From contig JAGAAX010000055.1 in NCBI GenBank assembly GCA_017614995.1, positions 1 through 52,508 on the forward strand: a stretch of DNA of 52,508 nucleotides, written 5' to 3'. The notes beneath the pieces were generated by a model. The model was not told where the DNA came from and ran no database searches. It saw nothing but the letters and a program-made list of their open reading frames with translations. This document shows positions 8,370-16,575 of this stretch, piece by piece. Position numbers and translations under genes: made by a program. This DNA is from Spirochaetaceae bacterium. GTDB taxonomy: Bacteria > Spirochaetota > Spirochaetia > Treponematales > Treponemataceae. Position 1 is the stretch's first letter; every line of letters starts with the position of its first letter.

Positions 8370-9014
8370 TCAATTAAAAAGTTCTGCCGCTTTTGTATGC
8401 AGCTTTTTTGAAGCTTCTTCTATATCGGTTGCTCCAAAAATTGCGCTTATTACAGAAATTCCTGCAATACCGGAACATTTTAGTTCATCAACATTATTAA
8501 TGCTTATGCCGCCGATTGCCACAACCGGAATTTTTACTGCGTCACAAATCTCTTTTAAGGTTTTGTGCGAAACCGATTCTGCATCGTCTTTGGAACTTGT
8601 TGCAAAAACTGCACCGACGCCAAGATAATCTGCGCCCTGTTTTTCAGCAAGAAGTGCCTCTGCTACAGTTGATGCAGAAACTCCAAGAATTTTTTTAGAG
8701 CCTATAAGTTTTCTCACATCAAGGGCGTTCATATCTTCCTGCCCTACATGAACTCCGTCTGCGTCAATTTTTTTTGCAAGCTCCACGTTGTCGTTAATCA
8801 CAAACGGAACGCGGTACGCGCGGCACACTTTCTGGACTTTAAGTGCAAGTTCTAAAAATTCGGCTTCGTCTGCATTTTTTTCGCGGAGCTGAACAAAAGT
8901 TGCGCCGCCTTTTATTGCAAGCTCAACCTGCTGTTCAAGCGTCTGACCGTTAAGCCAATGCCTGTCGGTAACAGCATACAGTAAAAGTGATTTTTTTAAT
9001 TCGTTTTTAGTCAT
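8370..9014 (-). CDS. thiE: Thiamine-phosphate synthase ThiE
   Basis: About 214 residues with the ThiE TIM-barrel signatures: LYAVTDRHWL at the N-terminus, VQLREKNADEAEF, FVINDNVELA, ADGVHVGQEDM, YLGVGAVFATSSK and VVAIGGI. The enzyme joins HMP-pyrophosphate and thiazole phosphate to thiamine phosphate in the cytoplasm. The upstream gene's TAA overlaps the ATG at 9014 (TAATG). An in-frame ATG at 9021-9023 and a longer frame to 9059 exist, but the latter runs far into the upstream gene. Part of the TPP-riboswitch operon with thiM; thiD is not seen here. Confidence 0.9.
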   Translation of the reverse strand: MTKNELKKSLLLYAVTDRHWLNGQTLEQQVELAIKGGATFVQLREKNADEAEFLELALKVQKVCRAYRVPFVINDNVELAKKIDADGVHVGQEDMNALDVRKLIGSKKILGVSASTVAEALLAEKQGADYLGVGAVFATSSKDDAESVSHKTLKEICDAVKIPVVAIGGISINNVDELKCSGIAGISVISAIFGATDIEEASKKLHTKAAELFN

Positions 9015-9703
9015 TATTTCCATGGTCGTTTGTTTCCTGTCCAGCCTTTTTCTTTCCAATAAAGGCGGTCTTTTTCAGTAATTCCCTTGCGCTGCAAAAG
9101 ATGCATCAAAAAGAAGAAAGCCTTTGTTTTTAAGCCCGGCTTAACTTTTCCGTTTCTTCTTGAAATTTTCTTTGCAAGTTTTGTTGTTGCCTTATCAATA
9201 GACTTGCGCTTTTTGTCAGGAACTCCGTCCCAGTTAAGCGAGGCAACAGCAATTCCGTATTTATAGATTTTTGCAACGCCCCAAAAATAAAGGCTGTCCT
9301 TCAAATCTTTGAGTGTAGAACTTAATCCGGCACCGGCGGCAGTAGTTATGCACACAGCCTGCTTTTTGAACATTGATTCTTCAGGGCTGTGAACCATCCA
9401 TCTGTAGCCGTAGTGATCAAGAAATGCTTTCATTGAGCCTGTCACATGGTAAACATAAACCGGACTGTCGAAAATCAATACGTCAGCCGCGTCAATTGCT
9501 GCTGTCAAAGGCTGTGTCTTTTCATAGTGCGGGCACTTTTTTTCGCTTGTGGTAAAGCATGTTCCGCAGCCCAGGCAAAATTCATCGAAATCTTTAGGCA
9601 GAAAAAACTCCGTTATTTCGCCATTCAGTTTTTCAGCAAGCTCATGCACAATATTATAGGTTGAGCCTTTGTGATTCTGTCCATGAATAATTGTAATTTT
9701 CAT
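9014..9703 (-). CDS. NADPH-dependent FMN reductase-like flavoprotein
   Basis: 229 residues with a flavodoxin-like fold: ITIIHGQNHKGSTYNIV is the FMN phosphate-binding loop, and FDSPVYVYHVTGSMKAFLDH is the typical core of NAD(P)H:FMN or quinone reductases. The cysteines in CLGCGTC (followed by CPHY) resemble iron-sulfur flavoproteins. It probably reduces flavin or a small acceptor in the cytoplasm. It sits between thiM and thiE and overlaps the thiE start, so it is presumably under the TPP riboswitch, which is an unusual partner. Ribosome site TGGAG precedes the ATG. Confidence 0.75.
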   Translation of the reverse strand: MKITIIHGQNHKGSTYNIVHELAEKLNGEITEFFLPKDFDEFCLGCGTCFTTSEKKCPHYEKTQPLTAAIDAADVLIFDSPVYVYHVTGSMKAFLDHYGYRWMVHSPEESMFKKQAVCITTAAGAGLSSTLKDLKDSLYFWGVAKIYKYGIAVASLNWDGVPDKKRKSIDKATTKLAKKISRRNGKVKPGLKTKAFFFLMHLLQRKGITEKDRLYWKEKGWTGNKRPWK

Positions 9704-9716
9704 TATGTCTCCATGC

Positions 9717-9779
9717 GGAAGGCAGCAATAAGTGTGCGCAGAAACTGGTTTGAATCTACGCTGCTGATGCAGCCTTCCG
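9717..9779 (-). other. Intergenic hairpin between thiM and the FMN reductase gene
   Basis: GGAAGGCTGCA and TGCTGCCTTCC on the minus strand can form an 11-bp stem with one mismatch across about 40 nt. No T-run follows; the next gene's ribosome site starts just after. It may stabilise or process the operon transcript (inference). Confidence 0.4.
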
Positions 9780-9841
9780 GGCAGGGCATTAGATATGTTC
9801 GAAAACTAACCGAGTTTTCGGACAGAGCATTAATCAGCACT

Positions 9842-10696
9842 TCATCTAAGTTCTATTTTTGCCTCAGCCTGTAGGACATTGTCGTCAATATTCATAAAAC
9901 CGTCAATAATCTTATCACGCAGTGTGATGTTTCCTTCTCCGTTTGCAAGCGATTTTACTGCGCGTTCTCCGCAGATGCCCATTGCGCAGATGCAGGCGGC
10001 AGCCGCTTCAAGTTTGCGGTCGGCATTAGCTGCAACAAATGCGCCCATCAAGCCGGAAATCATACAGCCTGTTCCACAGACTTTTTCCATAAGTTCATGG
10101 CCGTTCTGGATTACGTAGCATTTTTCGCCGTCGCTGACTAAGTCAATCTTGCCTGTAACGGCAATAATGCTTCCGGTTGCCTTGGCAAAATTCTTGACAA
10201 GCGCAATATTTGCTGCAAGGTTGTTCTCTGAAATGACGTCGTTCTCGTTTACATCAACGCCTTTTGTCTGATTAACTTCGTTATTTCCATTTGCTGAATT
10301 TTTGCAGACTGCTGAAGCGAGTGTCTTAATTTCAGACATGTTGCCTTTTATTACATCAAAGTGAACTTTTTTAATGAGGTTCAGGCATGTCTTTGTCCGC
10401 AAATCTGTTGCGCCTGCTCCAACCGGATCAAGAACTGCAACGCGGCCGTTGGCGTTTGCAATTTTTCCCGCAAGAAACATCGATTTGATTGTGCGCTTGT
10501 TTAAAGTGCCGACATTAATGTTTACAGCGCTGCTTATTGCAGACATCTGCTTAACATCAGCAGCTTCATCAGACATAACCGGACTTGCGCCGACGGCTAA
10601 AAGAATATTCGCAACATCATTTACTGTTACATAATTTGTAATGTTGTGAACCAATGGATTTTGATTTCTAAGATTGGATAAAAATTTGTCAAACAT
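9842..10696 (-). CDS. thiM: Hydroxyethylthiazole kinase ThiM
   Basis: 284 residues. ThiM signatures: NPLVHNITNYVTVNDVAN near the N-terminus, MSDEAADV, VLDPVGAGAT and the catalytic loop VCGTGCMISGLMGAF. The enzyme phosphorylates 4-methyl-5-(2-hydroxyethyl)thiazole with ATP for thiamine salvage. An insertion of about 20 Asn-rich residues (NSANGNNEVNQTKGVDVNEN) in the middle is longer than usual for the family. First gene behind the TPP riboswitch, whose 3' end contains its ribosome site GGGAG. Confidence 0.93.
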   Translation of the reverse strand: MFDKFLSNLRNQNPLVHNITNYVTVNDVANILLAVGASPVMSDEAADVKQMSAISSAVNINVGTLNKRTIKSMFLAGKIANANGRVAVLDPVGAGATDLRTKTCLNLIKKVHFDVIKGNMSEIKTLASAVCKNSANGNNEVNQTKGVDVNENDVISENNLAANIALVKNFAKATGSIIAVTGKIDLVSDGEKCYVIQNGHELMEKVCGTGCMISGLMGAFVAANADRKLEAAAACICAMGICGERAVKSLANGEGNITLRDKIIDGFMNIDDNVLQAEAKIELR

Positions 10697-10701
10697 ATTT
10701 T

Positions 10702-10786
10702 TCTCCCTACGCTGGCATTACCCTGAACAGGTTCTATGGGTCAAGGAAAACTTCCTACTCTCAGCCGGCATTGCGCCAGCTCCCCT
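10702..10786 (-). promoter_or_regulatory. TPP riboswitch (THI element)
   Basis: Read on the minus strand, the conserved pieces occur in order: GGGGAGCTGG, GGCTGAGA, GACCC, GAACCTG and GGGTAATGCCAGCGTAGGGA. This is the classical thiamine pyrophosphate aptamer. Its last helix runs into the GGGAG ribosome site of thiM 8 nt before the ATG, so TPP binding would most simply block translation. No terminator hairpin lies between aptamer and gene. Confidence 0.95.
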
Positions 10787-10795
10787 TGAGCAGAC

Positions 10796-10824
10796 ATATT
10801 AGCGGAAAACATATTTGAATACAA
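10796..10824 (-). promoter_or_regulatory. Promoter of the thi operon
   Basis: Minus strand TTGTAT (10819-10824), 17-bp spacer, TAATAT (10796-10801). The start of transcription would fall just before the riboswitch aptamer. Confidence 0.6.
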
Positions 10825-10882
10825 GCCTGTTTTTCACGATTTTGTTCACAATTACGTTGCAGCCCGTATCGCGGTCGGTATA

Positions 10883-10912
10883 TTGAAGTTTTTATTCATT
10901 TCATGTTACAAT
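10883..10912 (+). promoter_or_regulatory. Promoter of the aryl polyene operon
   Basis: TTGAAG (10883-10888), 18 bp, TACAAT (10907-10912) with an extended TGT in front. It is 29 nt upstream of the first ACP gene, which has a GAGGA ribosome site. Confidence 0.6.
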
Positions 10913-10941
10913 CTTTCAGTTTATTCTGTTGAGGATTATTT

Positions 10942-11205
10942 ATGGAAGACTTAAAAAAGAAGATAAAAGAAGTTATTATTTCTTCTCTTGAATTGGAAGA
11001 TATTACCCCGGAAAATATCGTTGATTCTGAACCTCTTTTTGGTGCAGGGCTTGGACTTGATTCAATTGACGCGCTTGAACTTGGCGTTGCATTAAAGAAG
11101 AAATTCGGTGTAAAATTTTCTTCAGAAAGTGCAGACAATAAAAAGTATTTTTCATCTGTCAATGCACTTGCCGATTATATTTCCTCACAGCAGAACAATA
11201 ACTAA
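10942..11205 (+). CDS. apeE: Acyl carrier protein, aryl polyene type
   Basis: 87 residues. The phosphopantetheine serine lies in GLGLDSIDALELGV, the canonical DS(L/I) motif of carrier proteins. It would carry the growing polyene or starter acyl chain in the cytoplasm after activation by a phosphopantetheinyl transferase, which is not in the window. First gene of the polyene operon, followed by a second carrier gene 11 nt later. The symbol follows position and order in known APE clusters. Confidence 0.9.
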   Translation: MEDLKKKIKEVIISSLELEDITPENIVDSEPLFGAGLGLDSIDALELGVALKKKFGVKFSSESADNKKYFSSVNALADYISSQQNNN

Positions 11206-11216
11206 GGATTTGTGTT

Positions 11217-11468
11217 ATGACAGAAAATGATGTTTTTGAAAAACTGAAAAGTGTTATGGTTTCGGAATTTGAAGTAGATGAATCTAAAATAAAACTGGAA
11301 GCAACACTTTTTGAAGATCTGAATTTTGATTCTATTGATGCTGTAGATCTCATTGTAAAAATGAAGGATTATATTCCTGAAGGCAAAGGTCCTATCGATC
11401 CGTCTGTATTTCAGTCTGTACGGACAATACAAGATGTTATAAAGGTTCTTATGCCGTATTTGTCTTGA
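11217..11468 (+). CDS. apeF: Second acyl carrier protein, aryl polyene type
   Basis: 83 residues with the carrier motif DLNFDSIDAVDLIVKM. Acidic overall, as expected. Paired carrier proteins at the head of the operon are a hallmark of APE clusters. Its TGA overlaps the start of the next gene by one base, indicating translational coupling. A GGATTTGTGTT stretch with a weak ribosome site precedes the ATG. Confidence 0.9.
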   Translation: MTENDVFEKLKSVMVSEFEVDESKIKLEATLFEDLNFDSIDAVDLIVKMKDYIPEGKGPIDPSVFQSVRTIQDVIKVLMPYLS

Positions 11469-13462
11469 TGAAACGGTACCTGAAAGTATTACTGTATATT
11501 GGTGCGGCTGTTTATCCGCTGTTTGTTTTTCTCGGGCTGGTTGTGCTTAAACTGCCTGTACGGATTTTTTCGCTGTGTATTGTTTCAATTGCGGCAGTCT
11601 ATTTTTTGTATGCAACCGGCTCGCGCGGCTCTGAAAAAAAACGGAGCATACTTGATTACCGGCCGGTAGCAGCATCTTTCCTGCTTATTTCGGCAGGGCT
11701 TGTCTGCTTTTTTACGCAGCAGACTGTTTTTCTAAAGCTGTATTCTGTAATTATAAACGGAATGCTGCTGCTTTTTTTTGGAAGTACGCTTTTTTTTGAG
11801 CCGACTGTTATTTTCAGGTTTGCAACGCTTGCTGACAAATCTATAAAGGGCTCTTCATTTGAGCCGCAGGTCCGCGCGTACTGCCGGAAAGTCACTATTG
11901 TCTGGTGCTGCTTTTTTATTGCAAATGGTTCCGTTGCGGCATGGACTGCATTCTGTGCTTCAGACGCTGTTTGGTCGCTGTATAACGGCGGCATTTCATA
12001 TTTACTCATGGGCTTGTTGTTCAGCATTGAGTTTATAATCAGAAAAAGTGTGGACAGAAAAATGATAAAAGCATTTCCTATATCACAGTTTAAGCATGAT
12101 TCACGCAAAGATTCAGATATTGTCTGCTATGAAGACACCTGGAACAAAAAATCATATAAAACATGGAAAGATTTCTTAACCGGCACTGCAAAAATGCGCC
12201 GTTTTATTGAATCGCAGAATGCTGACGAATGGATTCTGCACTGCGAAGATTACTGGTTCTTTCTGATTACGTTCATTGCGCTGCTTCAGTGCAAAAAAGC
12301 AGTTTATCTTACGCAGAATATTTCTGAATCTTTTATGCATGAAATTCTAACAGAAGGCAGGCGCTTTCTTACAGATCAAAAAGATGTTTCTGCTGCATCA
12401 GATTTTATTCCGGACATTATTGAAGCTGAAAGCCAGCCTGCCGAAGCCGAAATCCGGAGTGCGCCGGCTTTTTCTGGCGAAGAGACACGCATTTTCCTGT
12501 TTACATCAGGAAGCACAGGAAAACCAAAAGCTGTTCCGCAGCGCATGAAAGAATTTGAAGAAGACAATGCATTTATCATTTCAAAATGGGGCAAAGAATT
12601 TACCTCGCGCAAGCTTATAACCACTGTAAGTCAGCACCATATATACGGCTTTTTGTTCGGCATTTCTCTGCCGTTTGCGCTTGGTGTGCCGTTCCGCCGC
12701 CGCCGCGTAGAGTTCCCAGAAGAATTTGAAAAACTGACAGATACAGAATATATACTTATTGCAACACCGGCTTTCTTGAAGCGCACCGTTGAAGCAGAAG
12801 ATTCTCTCAACATGAAGAATGTCTGGATTTTTACAAGCGGCGGCGCTGTCAGCCCTGAACTTGCTGTTCAGACAGAAAAGGTTTTCGGCTTTTGTCCGCT
12901 TGAGGTTTACGGTTCTACAGAGACTTCTGGAATTGCATACCGTCAGCAGAATAAAGACAAGCTTATGTGGACGCCCTTTGACAATGCCAAAATCTGGCTT
13001 GGCGATGACGGCTGTATCCGCATTATTTCACCGTACATTAAAAACCCTGAAGGTTTTGCAACGGCAGATCTCGCTGAAATATTCCCTGACGGACGGTTTC
13101 TGCTTAAAGGCCGTTCCGACTCAATTGTGAAAATCGAAGAAAAGCGCATTTCTATGACTGAAGTAGAAAACCGCCTGCTTGAAACAGGGCTTGTTGCTGA
13201 TGTAAAGGTTATCGCGCTCAGCAATGATACGCGCCAGTATCTTGCCGCTGCAATTGTGCTCAATGCAAAGGGGAAAGAGCAGTTCGCCGGTGTAGAAAAA
13301 TTCCGCATAAACCGGTATTTCCATGACTTTTTGCTGAATTATTTTGAGAATGTAGTTATTCCAAAAAAATACCGCTTCCTTGATGCTCTGCCTGTTGATG
13401 TTCAGGGCAAAAAGCACAAAGAAGAAATAGAACTGCTTTTCAAGGAAAAGGAAAATGACTGA
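11468..13462 (+). CDS. apeH: ApeG-ApeH fusion: membrane domain plus AMP-dependent acid ligase
   Basis: 664 residues. Residues 1 to about 190 contain five or six hydrophobic segments (YLKVLLYIGAAVYPLFVFL, FSLCIVSIAAVYFLYA, LYSVIINGMLLLFFG) and resemble the COG4648/ApeG membrane protein. Residues 210-664 are an adenylating enzyme with FTSGSTGKPKAVP (A3), YGSTETSGIA (A5) and a C-terminal GKKHKEE lysine. In APE pathways the ligase activates the aryl acid starter with ATP for loading. In the clusters I recall, ApeG and ApeH are separate genes; here they are one reading frame with no stop between. Start chosen at the ATG overlapping the carrier-protein stop. Confidence 0.82.
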   Translation: MKRYLKVLLYIGAAVYPLFVFLGLVVLKLPVRIFSLCIVSIAAVYFLYATGSRGSEKKRSILDYRPVAASFLLISAGLVCFFTQQTVFLKLYSVIINGMLLLFFGSTLFFEPTVIFRFATLADKSIKGSSFEPQVRAYCRKVTIVWCCFFIANGSVAAWTAFCASDAVWSLYNGGISYLLMGLLFSIEFIIRKSVDRKMIKAFPISQFKHDSRKDSDIVCYEDTWNKKSYKTWKDFLTGTAKMRRFIESQNADEWILHCEDYWFFLITFIALLQCKKAVYLTQNISESFMHEILTEGRRFLTDQKDVSAASDFIPDIIEAESQPAEAEIRSAPAFSGEETRIFLFTSGSTGKPKAVPQRMKEFEEDNAFIISKWGKEFTSRKLITTVSQHHIYGFLFGISLPFALGVPFRRRRVEFPEEFEKLTDTEYILIATPAFLKRTVEAEDSLNMKNVWIFTSGGAVSPELAVQTEKVFGFCPLEVYGSTETSGIAYRQQNKDKLMWTPFDNAKIWLGDDGCIRIISPYIKNPEGFATADLAEIFPDGRFLLKGRSDSIVKIEEKRISMTEVENRLLETGLVADVKVIALSNDTRQYLAAAIVLNAKGKEQFAGVEKFRINRYFHDFLLNYFENVVIPKKYRFLDALPVDVQGKKHKEEIELLFKEKEND

Positions 13463-13826
13463 AAACCTGCACGATGTTACGGATGAACGTGTTATTTCAT
13501 GTGAAGGCGGAAAGCTTGCCGTTGAATTCAAAATTCCTGCATCAAGCGATTTTTTTGACGGTCATTTTCCGTCTTACAAGCTGCTTCCGGCAGTCGGTCA
13601 GTTTGAGCTTGTGACAAGGTTTTCTGAAAAGTACCTGCATACAAAGCGCTGCGTTCAACGTATAAAGCGCATGAAATTTACTGCGATGATACGCCCTGAA
13701 ACAGAACTTCTGCTTGAAGTGACGCTCCACCCTGAAAAAAATACTGCATCATTCGTTCTTTCTGATGCAAAAACTAAAGCATTGTATTCTTCCGGCTCTT
13801 TTGAAGCGGCGGAGAAAACGGCATGA
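13455..13826 (+). CDS. apeI: 3-hydroxyacyl-ACP dehydratase, FabZ-like (ApeI)
   Basis: 123 residues, one hot-dog domain. DGHFPSYKLLPAVGQFELV matches the catalytic H-F-P-x-x-x-L-L-P segment of FabZ/FabA-like dehydratases. It would remove water from the 3-hydroxyacyl-ACP intermediates, giving the conjugated double bonds. It overlaps the ligase stop by 8 nt and has AAGGAAAAGGA in front of the ATG. Confidence 0.85.
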   Translation: MTENLHDVTDERVISCEGGKLAVEFKIPASSDFFDGHFPSYKLLPAVGQFELVTRFSEKYLHTKRCVQRIKRMKFTAMIRPETELLLEVTLHPEKNTASFVLSDAKTKALYSSGSFEAAEKTA

Positions 13827-14554
13827 AATACGGCTTTATTGTTCCTGTATACAATCATGGCACAGCTCTCAAAGGTGTTGTTGAAAAACTTGCAGCATAC
13901 AATCTGCCTGTGATTATCGTTGATGACGGAAATGATGCTGAAAACAAAAAGCATATTGAGGACATTGCAAAAAGCTATAAAGATATACATCTTGTTGTTC
14001 ATGATAAAAACCGCGGAAAGGGTGCTTCTATAAAAAGCGGCATACGCAAGGCCGCAGAAATTGGGCTTTCGCATGTTCTTCAGATTGATTCTGACGGCCA
14101 GCATGATACAGCCCGGATTGCGTATTTTCTTGAGCAGTCTGAAAAATACCCGGATTCTGTAATCTGCGGCTATCCTGAATATGACGAAAACGCGCCGGCA
14201 AGCCGCGTGAACGGACGCAAATTTGCAAACGGCTGGATTCATATTGTTACGCTGTCGCGTGATATAAAAGACTCAATGATTGGTTTCCGCGTTTATCCGG
14301 TTCTGCCGGTCATGAATCTGATTCAAAAGAGAAGAAGCCTGCCGGACAGAATGGGCTTTGACATAGCAATACTGGTTCATCTTCATTGGAGCGGAATCCC
14401 TGTCAGATCTGAATCTGTAAAAGTATTTTATCCTGCGGACGGCATTTCTAATTTCAATTATATACGCGATAATCTTGGAATTTCTGGAACATATACAATG
14501 CTGTTCTTCGGGATGTTGTTCCGTCTGCCAAAACTGCTTATGAGGAAGATATGA
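13823..14554 (+). CDS. Glycosyltransferase family 2, DPM1-like
   Basis: 243 residues. GT2 signatures: FIVPVYNHG at the N-terminus, VIIVDDGND, KNRGKGASIKSG and the metal-binding DSDGQHD. No large hydrophobic insert. In several APE clusters a glycosyltransferase and an LpxL-like acyltransferase form one polypeptide (ApeJ); here they are two adjacent genes overlapping by 4 nt. The product may build the sugar or lipid head group to which the polyene is attached (inference). It overlaps the dehydratase gene by 4 nt. Confidence 0.82.
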   Translation: MKYGFIVPVYNHGTALKGVVEKLAAYNLPVIIVDDGNDAENKKHIEDIAKSYKDIHLVVHDKNRGKGASIKSGIRKAAEIGLSHVLQIDSDGQHDTARIAYFLEQSEKYPDSVICGYPEYDENAPASRVNGRKFANGWIHIVTLSRDIKDSMIGFRVYPVLPVMNLIQKRRSLPDRMGFDIAILVHLHWSGIPVRSESVKVFYPADGISNFNYIRDNLGISGTYTMLFFGMLFRLPKLLMRKI

Positions 14555-15528
14555 CCGACGAAAAGACAAAGCATTGGGCAGACGAAGAAGAAGTTATAAA
14601 GACTAATCTGCCGCTAAAATTTACACTTAATCTTTTCAAAGTTTTTCCGTCAAGCATTGTGCGCCTGTGTGCATACCCTGTAAGTTTTTTTTACCTGCTT
14701 TTTTCAAGACGTGCGCGCACAGAAGCCCTGCTGTATCAGAATCATTTGCGCACCTTTTTTGGCGGCGACTTTCCAAAAAAGATAAGCTCTTTCCGTCAGA
14801 TTCTTTCGTTTGCATTCTGTGTTCTTGAAAAACTCGAAGGCTGGCTCGGCAAAGTTGAACTCAATTCAGTTGAATTTCAAAATGACGATATTGAACCACT
14901 GATTTCACAGCTTGAAATGCACAAGGGCGCTGTTATTATATGTTCCCACCTTGGAAACAGCGAACTTTTGCGGAGCCTTTCAAGCTATAACAGAACGCGC
15001 GTTTCATGGAAAGTGCCGGTTATATCGGTAATGGAAATAAAATCAACGGTACAGTTCAACAGCACCCTTAGAGAGATAAATCCTGATGCAGGCTTCAATG
15101 TAATTGACCCGTCGGAAATCGGGCCGGACACAATTATCCGTCTCGCTGAATTTGCAGAGAAAGGCGGGCTTGTTGTTATTGCAGGCGACAGAACTTCTGC
15201 CCGCAACCGCACCAAAAACATAAAGAAGAACTTCTTGGGCGAAGAAGCCTGTTTCCCTTATGGAACGTATCTTATTCCGTTCCTTTTGAGAATTCCTGTG
15301 TATTATATGTTCGGAATGCGCAAAAAAGATGTTGTGAGAAACCCGAAATATAAGGTGTTTGTTGAAAAATCTTCGGTTGCGCTTGATGTACCGCGGAGCA
15401 AAAGAGATGCTGCTATAGAAAGTCTTTGCGGAGAATTTGTTTCAAAACTTGAAAAATATTGCAAATTGTATCCTTATCAGTGGTATAATTTTTATAATTT
15501 CTGGTTAAAGATGGATGACGATAAATGA
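14551..15528 (+). CDS. LpxL/HtrB-like lipid acyltransferase
   Basis: 325 residues. VIICSHLGNSELLRS near residue 132 fits the HxxxE-type active-site block of LpxL/LpxM acyltransferases, and LVVIAGDRTSARN fits the second conserved block. Basic and probably membrane-associated through the segment FPSSIVRLCAYPVSFFYLLF. In the APE context it should transfer an acyl group (polyene or fatty acid) to the lipid anchor. Overlaps neighbours by 4 nt on both sides, indicating coupled translation. Confidence 0.82.
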   Translation: MTDEKTKHWADEEEVIKTNLPLKFTLNLFKVFPSSIVRLCAYPVSFFYLLFSRRARTEALLYQNHLRTFFGGDFPKKISSFRQILSFAFCVLEKLEGWLGKVELNSVEFQNDDIEPLISQLEMHKGAVIICSHLGNSELLRSLSSYNRTRVSWKVPVISVMEIKSTVQFNSTLREINPDAGFNVIDPSEIGPDTIIRLAEFAEKGGLVVIAGDRTSARNRTKNIKKNFLGEEACFPYGTYLIPFLLRIPVYYMFGMRKKDVVRNPKYKVFVEKSSVALDVPRSKRDAAIESLCGEFVSKLEKYCKLYPYQWYNFYNFWLKMDDDK

Positions 15529-15959
15529 AAAGTGCTGTTTATACGGTAGAAACTCCGTTTACTGTAGAATTCTACGATGTTGATTCCATGCAGATTGTGT
15601 ATCATGGAAATTATATCAAATACATGGAAGTCGGCAGATGTGCTCTGCTTAATGATATTGGGTATGGCTATACTGAAATGAAGGCTTCAGGCTATTTGTT
15701 TCCTGTTACGTCTGTAAAGGTCAAGTATATTCATCCGCTTGTGTTCGGTGAAAAAGCCGTAATAAAAAGCGGTTTGACAGAATACGAAAATTGCCTGAAA
15801 ATCGAATATGAAATATTTAATTCGGACGGCAAATTGACGACAAAAGGCGAAACAACGCAAATGGCAGTAAATATGAAAACAAACGAGTCTGAAATGGCGT
15901 GCCCGAAAATATTTATTGATCTTGTAGAAAAAAAGGTGAAAGATGCCAAATCTGTATAA
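15525..15959 (+). CDS. apeK: Acyl-CoA/ACP thioesterase, 4HBT family
   Basis: 144 residues. FYDVDSMQIVYHGNYIKYME is the 4-hydroxybenzoyl-CoA thioesterase signature with the catalytic Asp-containing loop. A single hot-dog domain acting in the cytoplasm, either to edit mis-primed carriers or to release product. ATGA overlap with the acyltransferase gene. Confidence 0.85.
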   Translation: MKSAVYTVETPFTVEFYDVDSMQIVYHGNYIKYMEVGRCALLNDIGYGYTEMKASGYLFPVTSVKVKYIHPLVFGEKAVIKSGLTEYENCLKIEYEIFNSDGKLTTKGETTQMAVNMKTNESEMACPKIFIDLVEKKVKDAKSV

Positions 15960-16575
15960 AAAAATACTGCTCCCGCTTATTTGCATATTTGTTGCTTCTC
16001 AGGCTTATGCCGTTACAATGGAAGATATTTGCACATTGCTTGCAGCTCATGAAAATACAGCCGGTGATTTTACGCAAATAAAGACGGTGTCATCTGCAAA
16101 ACGCCAGCTTAAGTCTTACGGCACGTTTTTAATCTGTCATGAAGGCATTGTCTGGAATACGCAAAAACCATTTGCTTCTGTTCTTGCTGTCAAAAAAGAC
16201 GCAGTAATTCAGCAGAATGCATCAGGTGCTAAAACTGTAATAGAAGCTTCAGGCAATCCAATGTTTTCAAGCATCGCCGAATCGCTTGCTTCTGTTTTTT
16301 CAAATGATACAACGGAACTTGAAAAACATTTTTCTGTTTCTTTTTCAGAAGCAGAAAACGGCACATGGTTTTCTAAGCTAGTTCCAAAGGACTCAACGAT
16401 TTCTTCTGTAATAGAATCAATCGATTTGTCCGGCTCGTATACCGCAGAAAATGCTTCTATCAGTTCAATGCAGGTAACCGAAGCTTCTTCAGGCGTTATT
16501 ACGTACATCTTTGAAAATCAGCGGTATCCTAAGGAACTTTCGGCGGATGAAAAAGCATATTTCTCTTTTAAATAA
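15943..16575 (+). CDS. apeL: LolA-like periplasmic carrier of the polyene cluster
   Basis: 210 residues with a signal peptide (KILLPLICIFVASQAYA). The mature part shows the LolA-type pattern AGDFTQIKTVSS, then GTFLICHEGIVWNTQKPF, the region that in LolA lines the hydrophobic groove. It probably carries the lipid-linked polyene across the periplasm. It overlaps the thioesterase gene by 17 nt; AAGGTGAAAG before the ATG supports this start. Confidence 0.8.
   Translation: MPNLYKKILLPLICIFVASQAYAVTMEDICTLLAAHENTAGDFTQIKTVSSAKRQLKSYGTFLICHEGIVWNTQKPFASVLAVKKDAVIQQNASGAKTVIEASGNPMFSSIAESLASVFSNDTTELEKHFSVSFSEAENGTWFSKLVPKDSTISSVIESIDLSGSYTAENASISSMQVTEASSGVITYIFENQRYPKELSADEKAYFSFK

Noticed and set aside
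11765-11800. Two T8 tracts in the ApeG-ApeH gene as phase-variation switches
   Set aside because: T-rich runs are common in this AT-rich lineage's membrane segments (others occur in the neighbouring genes) and the frame is intact.
13655-14242. 195-codon open frame on the minus strand in the polyene operon
   Set aside because: Lies opposite the dehydratase and glycosyltransferase genes, both well supported.
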